From: an uncultured Eubacteriales bacterium
Lineage (GTDB): Bacteria > Bacillota > Clostridia > Oscillospirales > Acutalibacteraceae
Reading direction: 5' to 3'
Assembly: GCA_934692675.1 (NCBI GenBank)
Contig: CAKUUD010000001.1
Location: forward strand, 1-64,000
DNA length: 64,000 nucleotides
Shown here piece after piece: positions 32,518 to 40,214 of this stretch (its first letter is position 1; each line of letters opens with the position of its first letter). The translations under genes were made by a program, and so were the position numbers. The notes under the pieces were generated by a model, which worked only from the letters and a program-made list of their open reading frames with translations, was not told where the DNA came from and did not search any database.

Positions 32518-33612
32518 TTAAACGTTGAATCGGAATAAGACTATATCTCCGTCTTTCATGACATAATCTTTTCCTTCCGACCTTATCATTCCCTTTTCTT
32601 TCGCTGCCGCCATAGAACCGCATGAAATCAGATTATCAAACGAGATAACCTCTGCACGTATAAACCCTCTCTCAAAATCGCTGTGGATTTTTCCAGCTGC
32701 TTGAGGAGCTTTGGTGCCTTTTTTTATTGTCCATGCTCTGACTTCTGGTTTTCCCGCGGTTAAATAGGAAATTAACCCCAATAATTTATAGCATTCCGAA
32801 ATTAATCTGTCGAGGCCGGATTTTTCTAGTCCTATATCCTGTAAAAATTCTGTTTTTTCTTCTTCATCCATTTCGGATATCTGTGCTTCAAGTTCTGCGC
32901 AAATAGGAATTACTCCCGAATTTTCGGCCAAGGCTATCTCTTTAACTTTTTCGAAATTAGTGTTATTTTCCACTCCATCGGAAAAGTCTTTCTCTGAAAG
33001 ATTAGCGGCATATATCACCAATTTATTTGTAAGTAAATCTAGTGAATTTACAAAGCTTTCTTCCTCTTCGCTAAAAGATAAAGATTTAACCATTTTTTCT
33101 TGTTCAAGCGCTTTTTTTATTCTTTCGCAAATTTCTAAATCAACAGTATATTTTTTATCTGCTTTTAAAAGCTTTTGTATTTTTTGAATTCTTTTGTCTA
33201 TTAACTCAAGGTCTGAAAGTATGAGCTCCAGATTTATAACTTCTATATCTTTTGCAGGGTTTACTTCTCCGCTTACATGAATTATATTTTCATTTTTAAA
33301 ACAACGCACAACATGAACGATGGCGTCAACCTCACGAATATTGGATAAAAATTTATTTCCAAGTCCTTCTCCTTGAGATGCGCCTTTTACAAGTCCTGCT
33401 ATATCTACAAATTCGATGGTTGCAGGGGTTATTTTGTCAGGATTATACATTTTGGCGAGCGTATCCAGTCGTTCGTCCGGAACCGAAACCACTCCTACAT
33501 TTGGCTCTATAGTGCAAAAAGGGTAGTTTGCGGACATTGCGCCGGCATTGGTTATAGCGTTAAATAATGTACTTTTTCCTACGTTCGGTAAACCGACTAT
33601 TCCTATTTTCAT
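32518..33612 (-). CDS. ychF: YchF/OLA1-type redox-regulated ATPase
   Basis: 364 residues. G1 GLPNVGKSTLFNAIT, the switch region YPFCTIEPNVGVV, G3 DIAGLVKGAS. The G4 position reads YAANLSE rather than NKxD, as expected for this ATP-preferring subfamily. C-terminal TGS domain (TIKKGTKAPQAAGKIHSDFE, RGFIRAEV). A ribosome-associated ATPase. Confidence 0.96.
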   Translation of the reverse strand: MKIGIVGLPNVGKSTLFNAITNAGAMSANYPFCTIEPNVGVVSVPDERLDTLAKMYNPDKITPATIEFVDIAGLVKGASQGEGLGNKFLSNIREVDAIVHVVRCFKNENIIHVSGEVNPAKDIEVINLELILSDLELIDKRIQKIQKLLKADKKYTVDLEICERIKKALEQEKMVKSLSFSEEEESFVNSLDLLTNKLVIYAANLSEKDFSDGVENNTNFEKVKEIALAENSGVIPICAELEAQISEMDEEEKTEFLQDIGLEKSGLDRLISECYKLLGLISYLTAGKPEVRAWTIKKGTKAPQAAGKIHSDFERGFIRAEVISFDNLISCGSMAAAKEKGMIRSEGKDYVMKDGDIVLFRFNV

Positions 33613-33772
33613 ATTTTACCTCCGAATGGTATGAAATTTATATTCTACTCTTAATGATAATATTTTATCAAATATTTATCAATACTATCTGCCCTAAATA
33701 AAAGGAATATTAAAAGTCAGTGATAATTGGTTGAAAAGTAAAATTAATTTTGAAAAATGTGTACATAAAATA

Positions 33773-33800
33773 TTTACAATTTAAAAAAATATGGTATAAT
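33773..33800 (+). promoter_or_regulatory. Promoter of the phospholipase-like operon
   Basis: TTTACA (33773-33778), 16-nt spacer, TATAAT (33795-33800). An extra ACGGAGGTGG sequence at about 33822-33832 is not followed by a convincing start. Confidence 0.65.
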
Positions 33801-33874
33801 ATCATAAATGTAAACCAGAACACGGAGGTGGTACAAGCTTACTTGACAAAATTATTTTTAAGGAGATGAATAAA

Positions 33875-34630
33875 ATGAAAAATTTTATGCTTTATAAATC
33901 AATAATACGCATTTTTATTTTTTCTATGATCTTTTTTACTATGCGTTTTGATATAAATGCTTTCAACGGGTATACACATAAATACATTACTCGAAGCGGT
34001 CTTGAAAATATATGCAAATTTTATAAGGGCGAAAGAGAATCAAATGTTTTTAGTAAAGCCGACGAAAATTATTGGGAAACTATTATAGAGTATAGCGTTA
34101 AGCCGGATGAAGATGAAGTAGAAGGTGCGTATAAGTATCATTTTTATAATTTTCTAACCGGCCAAAATTTTTTAAACGAAAAAGATTCGGCACTCATTAG
34201 ATTGACGAGCCATTTTGAAAATGCTGTTAAGGAATATAAAAAAGATAATAAAAAACAATCTTTCCAAGAGTTAGGAAGAAGTATACATTTTATGGAAGAT
34301 TTAAATACCCCTGTACATACAGTCTATAGTTCCTTTAAAGACGCTGTCCTAAAGTTTCCGATGCACGTAATGTTCGAAAAAAAATGTGATGAAATTTGCG
34401 ATAAAGTTAAATCTGAAACACTTAAAGAAAACATGGATTATTATGAAGTAAATTCTTTAGATGCTATAGGAAAATCAAGCTCAGTTCTTTCTGAGAATAA
34501 TTTTTATGGTATGGAAGATAAAGACAACGATTTCTTCTATAAAGTAGCTTCTAATGCTATTTTAAATGCTCAGGATAGAGTAACCGGAATGTTATATAAA
34601 TTTTTCGTACAAGTACACGGTAACTGTTAA
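33875..34630 (+). CDS. Secreted zinc-dependent phospholipase C-like protein
   Basis: 251 residues. Signal peptide with likely cleavage after DINA (residue 29). The mature protein begins FNGYTHKYIT, so a Phe replaces the usual N-terminal Trp ligand of zinc phospholipases. The other ligand positions follow the Clostridium alpha-toxin pattern: H35, D78, H89, then H138-x3-D142-x5-H148 (SIHFMEDLNTPVHTVY) and H164-x3-E168 (MHVMFEKKCDE). There is no C-terminal PLAT membrane-binding domain. It probably hydrolyses phospholipids or a related phosphodiester outside the cell. Start ATG 33875 is 9 nt after AAGGAG. First gene of a four-gene operon of exported products. Confidence 0.8.
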   Translation: MKNFMLYKSIIRIFIFSMIFFTMRFDINAFNGYTHKYITRSGLENICKFYKGERESNVFSKADENYWETIIEYSVKPDEDEVEGAYKYHFYNFLTGQNFLNEKDSALIRLTSHFENAVKEYKKDNKKQSFQELGRSIHFMEDLNTPVHTVYSSFKDAVLKFPMHVMFEKKCDEICDKVKSETLKENMDYYEVNSLDAIGKSSSVLSENNFYGMEDKDNDFFYKVASNAILNAQDRVTGMLYKFFVQVHGNC

Positions 34631-34644
34631 AAGGAGGTTTATTT

Positions 34645-35199
34645 ATGAAATCTAAGTGGCGGATATTTCCGGTAATATATTTTATGTTTCTGATTTTTTT
34701 GTCGAGCGGTAATTTTGTACAAGCAATCGACCCATCTAGTGAGATTTGTGTGGACGACGAAGGGGTCGTTTCTCACTGCAAACTTTTAGGAGATGATATT
34801 GTTTGTATAGAGAAATATGATTATTCTCCAGAAATCAAAAGAATCAAAATACATAATTTGGTGGTCTACAGAAAAAAAATTGACGTTAATCGTAAATACA
34901 TAAAAGTAGAAGATTCCAAGAGCAAACTTATAGCTTCAAGTGGTTTTACGGTATCTTTCACATATGATAAAAAATCTTCTGTTAAATCTGAAGTAAAAAC
35001 TCGAAATAACATAAAAGGTTTGGGTATATTAAAAAACCTTTTTGAAAAGTTCCATGAGGATGGCTTGGCGCTGGTTTCGACTAAGTATATTGTATGTGAA
35101 AAAAGTTCGCGCAGCGAGTACAAATACTTAATGGATGGTCACGTAGATATAAGTTGTACAAGCAATGGAGAACTTCTTATAAACAGCGATGTACATTAA
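34645..35199 (+). CDS. Small secreted protein A of the phospholipase-like operon
   Basis: 184 residues. Signal peptide (YFMFLIFLSSGNFVQA). The mature part carries five Cys (EICVDDEG, SHCKLLGD, IVCIEKYD, YIVCEKSS, ISCTSNGE), so disulfides are likely. Predicted mostly beta. The ending DISCTSNGELLI resembles the ending of the next gene product (YDLKCDSNGDISI), suggesting distant paralogues. AAGGAGG upstream; 14 bp after the phospholipase-like gene. No family recognised. Confidence 0.7.
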   Translation: MKSKWRIFPVIYFMFLIFLSSGNFVQAIDPSSEICVDDEGVVSHCKLLGDDIVCIEKYDYSPEIKRIKIHNLVVYRKKIDVNRKYIKVEDSKSKLIASSGFTVSFTYDKKSSVKSEVKTRNNIKGLGILKNLFEKFHEDGLALVSTKYIVCEKSSRSEYKYLMDGHVDISCTSNGELLINSDVH

Positions 35200-35220
35200 G
35201 CTTAAGGTGGTGAATTTTAT

Positions 35221-35757
35221 ATGAAGAAGATTATAGGCGTAGTGGGGCTGTTTCTGACCTTGTTTTCTTTCGGATTAGGCGCAAGTGCTCTTGCCCCCTC
35301 CAAAGAGTGTGATTGGAAAAGGCCTGATTTTGGCGAGGCTAGACTTGTCACAAAGTTTTCAAAAATAAAATCGTTGGACGATGGAATAATAAGAAAAGAA
35401 ACAATTTCTAAATATTCTTACGATTATCCCAAAAATTTGCGAGGGAGCTATAAATATATTACCGTGATAACAAATTTTGAATATTCCGAGGGTGAAAAAA
35501 TTCTTGCGGATATTGCGTATGAATCTGATTTTAGATTTAATACTAAACGCAAAATGTGTGAATGCTTGAGTTCTACTTGTTGTTATGAATGCAAAGAGTC
35601 TGCAAAAGTCGAAGCATTCACAAGAAGAAAAAATGAAACTTTGTCCAAAGGTTCGAGCACCATAAAAAATAAGTTTAAAAATGGATATAACACATATGAA
35701 GAGATAGAATATGATTTAAAATGTGACAGCAACGGAGATATAAGCATAGAGGAATAA
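35221..35757 (+). CDS. Small secreted protein B of the phospholipase-like operon
   Basis: 178 residues. Clear signal peptide ending ASA-LAPSKECDW. Cys-rich centre (RKMCECLSSTCCYECKESAK) and a final LKCDSNGDISI. The overall plan (signal peptide, beta-rich body, C-x-SNG ending) matches protein A upstream. AAGGTGG site; 21 bp gap. Function unknown; a cofactor, inhibitor or immunity role for the phospholipase-like enzyme is possible but unproven. Confidence 0.7.
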   Translation: MKKIIGVVGLFLTLFSFGLGASALAPSKECDWKRPDFGEARLVTKFSKIKSLDDGIIRKETISKYSYDYPKNLRGSYKYITVITNFEYSEGEKILADIAYESDFRFNTKRKMCECLSSTCCYECKESAKVEAFTRRKNETLSKGSSTIKNKFKNGYNTYEEIEYDLKCDSNGDISIEE

Positions 35758-35778
35758 ATTTTTGAAAGAGGGATTGGC

Positions 35779-36132
35779 ATGAAAAAAATTGATGTAGTTT
35801 TTGACAAATTATCTAGTGATAAAATTCTTTTGAATGAATTTTTAAAGAAAAAAACTTTGGATGAGATGTATGAATTTTGCTTAACAATAGATGATAGCGT
35901 AACCAAGGAAGAGTTTGACGAATATGTTTCGGAGGCTTTTGTGAAGTACAATAAATTCTTGGACAAAAGAATAGACGAATTAGATTTAGGAAATGTAAGC
36001 GGGGGAGCTTCTCCGGAAAATGCTTTGATGAAAGCAATTGCTAAAGCAATGAAAAATGAAGTAACTGGCGAAAGTTCAGCGGTGCTTGCTGCTCCGATTT
36101 TAGATAATTTTGGTTTAAAGCCTTTGAATTAA
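35779..36132 (+). CDS. Nif11-like double-glycine peptide precursor
   Basis: 117 residues, no signal peptide. The N-terminal 60 residues form a helical domain resembling Nif11-type leaders (ILLNEFLKKKTLDEMYEFCL, TKEEFDEYVSEAF). The leader ends IDELDLGNVSGG (GG at 75-76), a classic double-glycine cleavage site. The predicted mature peptide of 41 residues is amphipathic and cysteine-free (ASPENALMKAIAKAMKNEV, then ESSAVLAAPILDNFG). Without Cys it is unlikely to be a lanthipeptide. Last gene of the operon, 21 bp after protein B. No modification enzyme or C39 transporter is adjacent. Confidence 0.7.
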   Translation: MKKIDVVFDKLSSDKILLNEFLKKKTLDEMYEFCLTIDDSVTKEEFDEYVSEAFVKYNKFLDKRIDELDLGNVSGGASPENALMKAIAKAMKNEVTGESSAVLAAPILDNFGLKPLN

Positions 36133-36215
36133 TTGTTTATTTGGTTTATAAAAATTTTATAGTGCATTTAAAATTATGCAGTTGAACTAAATTACTCTTT
36201 TAGTAAATTTTTGTG

Positions 36216-36244
36216 TTTACAACTGCATTTTTTTGTGTTATAAT
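36216..36244 (+). promoter_or_regulatory. Promoter of tRNA-Val
   Basis: TTTACA (36216-36221), 17-nt spacer, perfect TATAAT (36239-36244), 13 nt before the tRNA. A weak hairpin at about 36190-36215 may end the preceding operon. Confidence 0.8.
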
Positions 36245-36257
36245 AACACTTGAATCT

Positions 36258-36333
36258 GGACGTTTAGCTCAGCTGGTAGAGCATTCGCTTGACGTGCGAA
36301 AGGTCAGCGGTTCGAGCCCGTTAACGTCCACCA
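36258..36333 (+). tRNA. tRNA-Val (anticodon GAC)
   Basis: 76 nt with encoded CCA. Acceptor GGACGTT/AACGTCC, anticodon stem TTCGC/GCGAA with loop TTGACGT, T loop TTCGAGC. Confidence 0.95.
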
Positions 36334-36346
36334 TATAGATTTTTAA

Positions 36347-36378
36347 AGCTTCCGTATATATATGGGAGCTATATTTTT
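36347..36378 (+). terminator. Terminator after tRNA-Val
   Basis: AGCTTCC/GGGAGCT (36347-36353, 36364-36370) with one T-G pair, followed by ATATTTTTGC; it sits just before mtaB. Confidence 0.7.
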
Positions 36379-36395
36379 GCATTTAGGAGAGTATC

Positions 36396-37682
36396 ATGAA
36401 TTTTTATATTGTTACTTTTGGCTGTAAAGTTAATCAGTGTGAGTCTGATAAAATGTCTTTTCTTATGACTGAAAAAGGATACACACTCAGTGCGTCTCTC
36501 GAAGATGCTGACATTATTATTGTTAATTCTTGCACTGTTACCGGTGAAAGTGACAGAAAGCTTAGGCAAACTATTCACAAAATAAAAAAATTAAATCCTG
36601 ATTCTATAGTTTTGCTTACTGGATGTATGCCTCAAGCTTCTCCCGAAGAGGCAAAAAAACTCGATGGAGTGGATATTATAGTAGGCAATTCCAAAAAATA
36701 TTTGGTTGCGGAAGAACTTGAAAAATTTTTTAAAAATAAGAATAAAATAATAGATGTACCCTCGATAAATATCCAAAAAGAATTTCAAGATACTCTTAGC
36801 ATGGATCCTTCCAGAAGATGCAGAGCATTTTTAAAAATTGAAGACGGTTGTAATAGGTTTTGCAGTTATTGCATAATTCCATACGCAAGAGGAAGAGTTC
36901 GCTCGTTGCCTTTGAGTAAAATAAAAAAGGATATTGAAAATTTGGCAAAAAGTGGATATAAAGAAGTAGTCCTTGTCGGTATAAATTTATTTTCTTATGG
37001 CGAAGATATTGGTTGCGACATAGCTGATGCAGTAGAAACAGCGTGCTCTGTTGAAGGTATAAAAAGAATCCGACTGGGCTCTTTGGAACCCGATTTATTA
37101 TCAGATGATTTAATTGAAAGATTATCAACTGAAAAAAAATTATGCCCGCAATTTCACCTTTCTTTGCAAAGTGGTTCAGATAAAGTGTTAAAATTGATGC
37201 GAAGAAAATATAATATTAAAGAATACACAAAAGTTGTAAAAAAATTAAAAAATAAGTTCCCAAATGCTACCTTCACAACAGACCTTATGGTGGGATTTAC
37301 CGGCGAAACCGACTCTGATTTCCGTGAATCACTTGATGTTTTGAAAAACGTGGAATTTTTGAAAGTACACGTATTTCCTTATTCGATTCGTCCCGGAACT
37401 TTAGCGGAAAAATTCAAAAATCCTGTTGATAAAAAAACAAAAACAAATCGAGTAAAAAAAGCTATTGAATTTTCGGAAAAAATAAGTAAAATGGTTTTAA
37501 ATAAATTTATAGGAAGTACATTAGATGTATTATATGAAACAGTTAACTCCCAAGGAATGTATGAGGGGTATACCGAAAACTACATATATGTAAAAACTAT
37601 TTCTGAAACAGATATTCGCGGAAAAATACTCCCTACTAAAATAAATGAAATAAAAGATAATTTTTGCCTGGGAAGTATTTAA
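36396..37682 (+). CDS. mtaB: tRNA t6A37 methylthiotransferase MtaB
   Basis: 428 residues. Radical SAM methylthiotransferase that converts t6A37 to ms2t6A37. UPF0004 domain cysteines in TFGCKVNQCES, NSCTVTGESD and LTGCMPQ; radical SAM cluster CNRFCSYCIIPYARGRVRS. The start MNFYIVTFGCKVNQCE and the GCKVN form distinguish MtaB from MiaB. A TRAM-like C-terminus follows. AGGAGAG before ATG. Confidence 0.93.
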   Translation: MNFYIVTFGCKVNQCESDKMSFLMTEKGYTLSASLEDADIIIVNSCTVTGESDRKLRQTIHKIKKLNPDSIVLLTGCMPQASPEEAKKLDGVDIIVGNSKKYLVAEELEKFFKNKNKIIDVPSINIQKEFQDTLSMDPSRRCRAFLKIEDGCNRFCSYCIIPYARGRVRSLPLSKIKKDIENLAKSGYKEVVLVGINLFSYGEDIGCDIADAVETACSVEGIKRIRLGSLEPDLLSDDLIERLSTEKKLCPQFHLSLQSGSDKVLKLMRRKYNIKEYTKVVKKLKNKFPNATFTTDLMVGFTGETDSDFRESLDVLKNVEFLKVHVFPYSIRPGTLAEKFKNPVDKKTKTNRVKKAIEFSEKISKMVLNKFIGSTLDVLYETVNSQGMYEGYTENYIYVKTISETDIRGKILPTKINEIKDNFCLGSI

Positions 37683-37737
37683 CAATATTTTTGACAATAC
37701 TACTAAATATTACTTAATTTTGAGGAGGATGCTTACA

Positions 37738-38070
37738 ATGGAAAAAATATTGAATTCAGAAAATTTTGAAAAGGAAATTCTTTCTTCCGATGTCCCCGTG
37801 ATAGTTGATTTTTACGCTTCATGGTGCGGACCATGCAAAATGCTGGCTCCTGTACTTGAAAAGATTAAGTCCAGGTATTTAGGTTCATTAAAAATAGAGA
37901 AAATAGATATAGATGAATATCCTGACATAGCTTCTAAGTACGAAATAATGTCCGTTCCGACGTTGATGTTTTTTTCCGGAGATGAGTTAGTTCGCCGAGA
38001 AACTGGATTTTTACCCGAAGAAAAACTAATTGAAATAATAGAAAAAGATTTTTGTATAGCAAAAAAATAA
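37738..38070 (+). CDS. trxA: Thioredoxin
   Basis: 110 residues. Active site FYASWCGPCKML, then VDIDEYPDIASKYEIMSVPT with the cis-Pro. Start ATG 37738 chosen from GAGGAGG 9 nt upstream; the frame extends further without a better site. A TTGACA at 37691 with a weak -10 may give a promoter. 19 bp before trxB, its reductase. Confidence 0.95.
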   Translation: MEKILNSENFEKEILSSDVPVIVDFYASWCGPCKMLAPVLEKIKSRYLGSLKIEKIDIDEYPDIASKYEIMSVPTLMFFSGDELVRRETGFLPEEKLIEIIEKDFCIAKK

Positions 38071-38089
38071 TTATTAAGTGTGGTAAATT

Positions 38090-39019
38090 ATGAAAGATGT
38101 TGTAATAATAGGCGCAGGCCCCGCAGGTTTGACAGCAGCAATATACGCCAGAAGAGCGGGGCTTAGCGTGGATATCATAGAGAAAAATATTTATGGCGGG
38201 CAAACCGCAATAATAGATACTATCGAAAATTATCCCGGATTTAAAAAAATTTCCGGATTTGAATTTTCAACAGTATTACACGAACAAGTTGAAAATCTTG
38301 GCGCCGAATTTATATTCAGTCAAGTTAAAGAAGTGGATTTTAGCGGCGTTGAAAAATATCTAACTATGTCAGACGGAAAAACTATTTCTGCGCTATCGGT
38401 TGTAATAGCTAATGGCTTAAAACGTAGGGAACTCGGATGCCGTGGCGAAAAACAATTTCTAGGTAGGGGTGTATCTTACTGTGCAACTTGTGACGGCGCT
38501 TTCTTCAAAGACAAAACCGTTATAGTTGTTGGGGGAGGGAACACCGCTCTTGAAGATGCGCTTTACTTATCCAATATTTGTAAAAGCGTTACTCTTGTAG
38601 TAAGAAAAAATCACTTTAGAGCCGAAAAAACTTTAAGCGATGCCGTTTTTGAAAAAGAAAATATAGACGTGAAATTTAACACCAACGTTAAAGAAATCTC
38701 AGGCGAAAAATTTGTGAACAAAGTAGTTTTAAATTGTGAAGAAAACGAAGAAATTATTCCTGTGGATGGCGTGTTTATCGCCATAGGTTATCATCCTGAT
38801 AACGATATTTTCAAAGGTAAAATTAATATGGATGCCTCTGGGTACTTCGCTGCCGGTGAAGATTGTAATACAAACGTTCCCGGTGTGTTTGTGGCAGGAG
38901 ACTGTAGGATAAAACCACTTAGGCAAATAGCTACAGCAGTATCCGATGGAGCCGTTGCCGGGAACGCCGCCGCTTCGTATATATCCACTCTTGTTTCGGT
39001 AAATAAATTAAAAATTTAA
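38090..39019 (+). CDS. trxB: Thioredoxin reductase
   Basis: 309 residues. FAD site GAGPAGLTAAIYARRAG, redox CATC in YCATCDGAFF, NADPH motif VVGGGNTALEDALYL, and C-terminal VFVAGDCR with QIATAVSDGAVAG. Reduces thioredoxin with NADPH. Second gene of the trxA-trxB operon. Confidence 0.96.
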   Translation: MKDVVIIGAGPAGLTAAIYARRAGLSVDIIEKNIYGGQTAIIDTIENYPGFKKISGFEFSTVLHEQVENLGAEFIFSQVKEVDFSGVEKYLTMSDGKTISALSVVIANGLKRRELGCRGEKQFLGRGVSYCATCDGAFFKDKTVIVVGGGNTALEDALYLSNICKSVTLVVRKNHFRAEKTLSDAVFEKENIDVKFNTNVKEISGEKFVNKVVLNCEENEEIIPVDGVFIAIGYHPDNDIFKGKINMDASGYFAAGEDCNTNVPGVFVAGDCRIKPLRQIATAVSDGAVAGNAAASYISTLVSVNKLKI

Positions 39020-39029
39020 ATAGAAAAAA

Positions 39030-39062
39030 CCTCCGAGATTTTTGATTGTCTCGGAGATTTTT
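39030..39062. terminator. Bidirectional terminator after trxB
   Basis: CTCCGAGA/TCTCGGAG (39030-39037, 39048-39055) flanked by AAAAAA and TTTTT, between convergent genes. Confidence 0.88.
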
Positions 39063-39066
39063 ATTA

Positions 39067-40014
39067 TTATTTAGCGCATTTTTTGCAAGGAGTTAAACCT
39101 TTAGCTTGAGCTTTTGCCAAAGTCGTCTCTCTGGAGTTTTTTCCACCGCAATCGGGATCAAAATGATATCGTTTGCCTTTGGGTGTGCAGTATATGTGAG
39201 CCCCGTGTGTGTTATTTGTATTCGGCTTGGAACTTCCGCTCTGCTGAGATTTATTGGTATTATTATCGGTTTTAGGTTTGGTTTCTTGAGGCTTTTGGTA
39301 ACTTTCTTGCACAGGTGTTTCTTCTTTTTCGCTTTGCTGCACGGTCTCTTCTTGAGATGGTTCTTCTGCGGGAGGATTGTCTTCTTCCTCTTTTTGACTG
39401 TCTGTCACTTTTACGATTATTCTATTACTTTCTATTTCGTTTGAGGATTTTACAAATACCTCGCATTCGCCCTCAGATTCGCTTTTTAATTGGAGCTTCA
39501 ATTTACCATTTTCATTTTGCTCTTCGGATTTCTCCAAAAATGCCACGTCGTCGTTCGAGGAACATAATTCCAAATCTTGAACTTCAAAATTCTCCGGCTC
39601 AACTTCCAAAATCACTTCTTTAGAGCTATTTATTTCCATTTCTACTTCCGATTCGCTTAAATGCAAACTTTTAACCTCCGCATCCTGCTCCTCTTCAAAA
39701 TCCTCCTCGGCGACTATCGTTTCCGGCTCAGGTACGGGCTTAGAATCCATATTTGCGCACCCGGAAATCAACGCTCCTATCACCGCCGATACCACCGCCA
39801 TTTTGTAAAACGCCCCCGGAACTATCACTCGTATGTACTTTTTATATTTGGAATCGAAATCCCTATAAATCGCCGGGAACAAAGCCACGCCGGCCAGCAC
39901 CAAAAGAGTCCCTGACAGCAAATTTAAACTCTGCATCGAAACCACCCCGACCACTATAAAATATCCCCCGAGGATATACCAAATAATATCGTTGCTATTC
40001 GGCTTTTTGCACAT
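39067..40014 (-). CDS. Membrane protein with Glu/Pro-rich stalk and C-terminal Cys/His domain
   Basis: About 315 residues. Two or three N-terminal membrane segments (WYILGGYFIVVGVV, GTLLVLAGVALFPAIY, MAVVSAVIGALISGCA), then a beta-like region, a long E/P/Q/K-rich linker, and a C-terminal domain reading YCTPKGKRYHFDPDC, then AKAQAKGLTPCKKC. That Cys-His-Cys-Cys arrangement is the small putative metal-binding domain found at the ends of many Firmicute nucleases and surface proteins. Start: ATG 40014 (7 nt after GGAGG) or ATG 40017. Divergent from the giant surface protein; the two may share a role at the cell surface. Confidence 0.7.
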   Translation of the reverse strand: MCKKPNSNDIIWYILGGYFIVVGVVSMQSLNLLSGTLLVLAGVALFPAIYRDFDSKYKKYIRVIVPGAFYKMAVVSAVIGALISGCANMDSKPVPEPETIVAEEDFEEEQDAEVKSLHLSESEVEMEINSSKEVILEVEPENFEVQDLELCSSNDDVAFLEKSEEQNENGKLKLQLKSESEGECEVFVKSSNEIESNRIIVKVTDSQKEEEDNPPAEEPSQEETVQQSEKEETPVQESYQKPQETKPKTDNNTNKSQQSGSSKPNTNNTHGAHIYCTPKGKRYHFDPDCGGKNSRETTLAKAQAKGLTPCKKCAK

Positions 40015-40214
40015 CATTATCCCTCCGTTTAGATTATTATCATGAAAATTATACCATTTTTATTTTGCGTTATCAATGGTCATAAAGCTAATATTTGTAA
40101 ATAAAATATTAAAATAATTATTTTTTTGGATAAACATGGTTGAAACTTCACAAATTAAATGGTATAATTGGTTCTAATTAGAAAATGTAAAAATATCACA
40201 AAATAAAAGAACGG

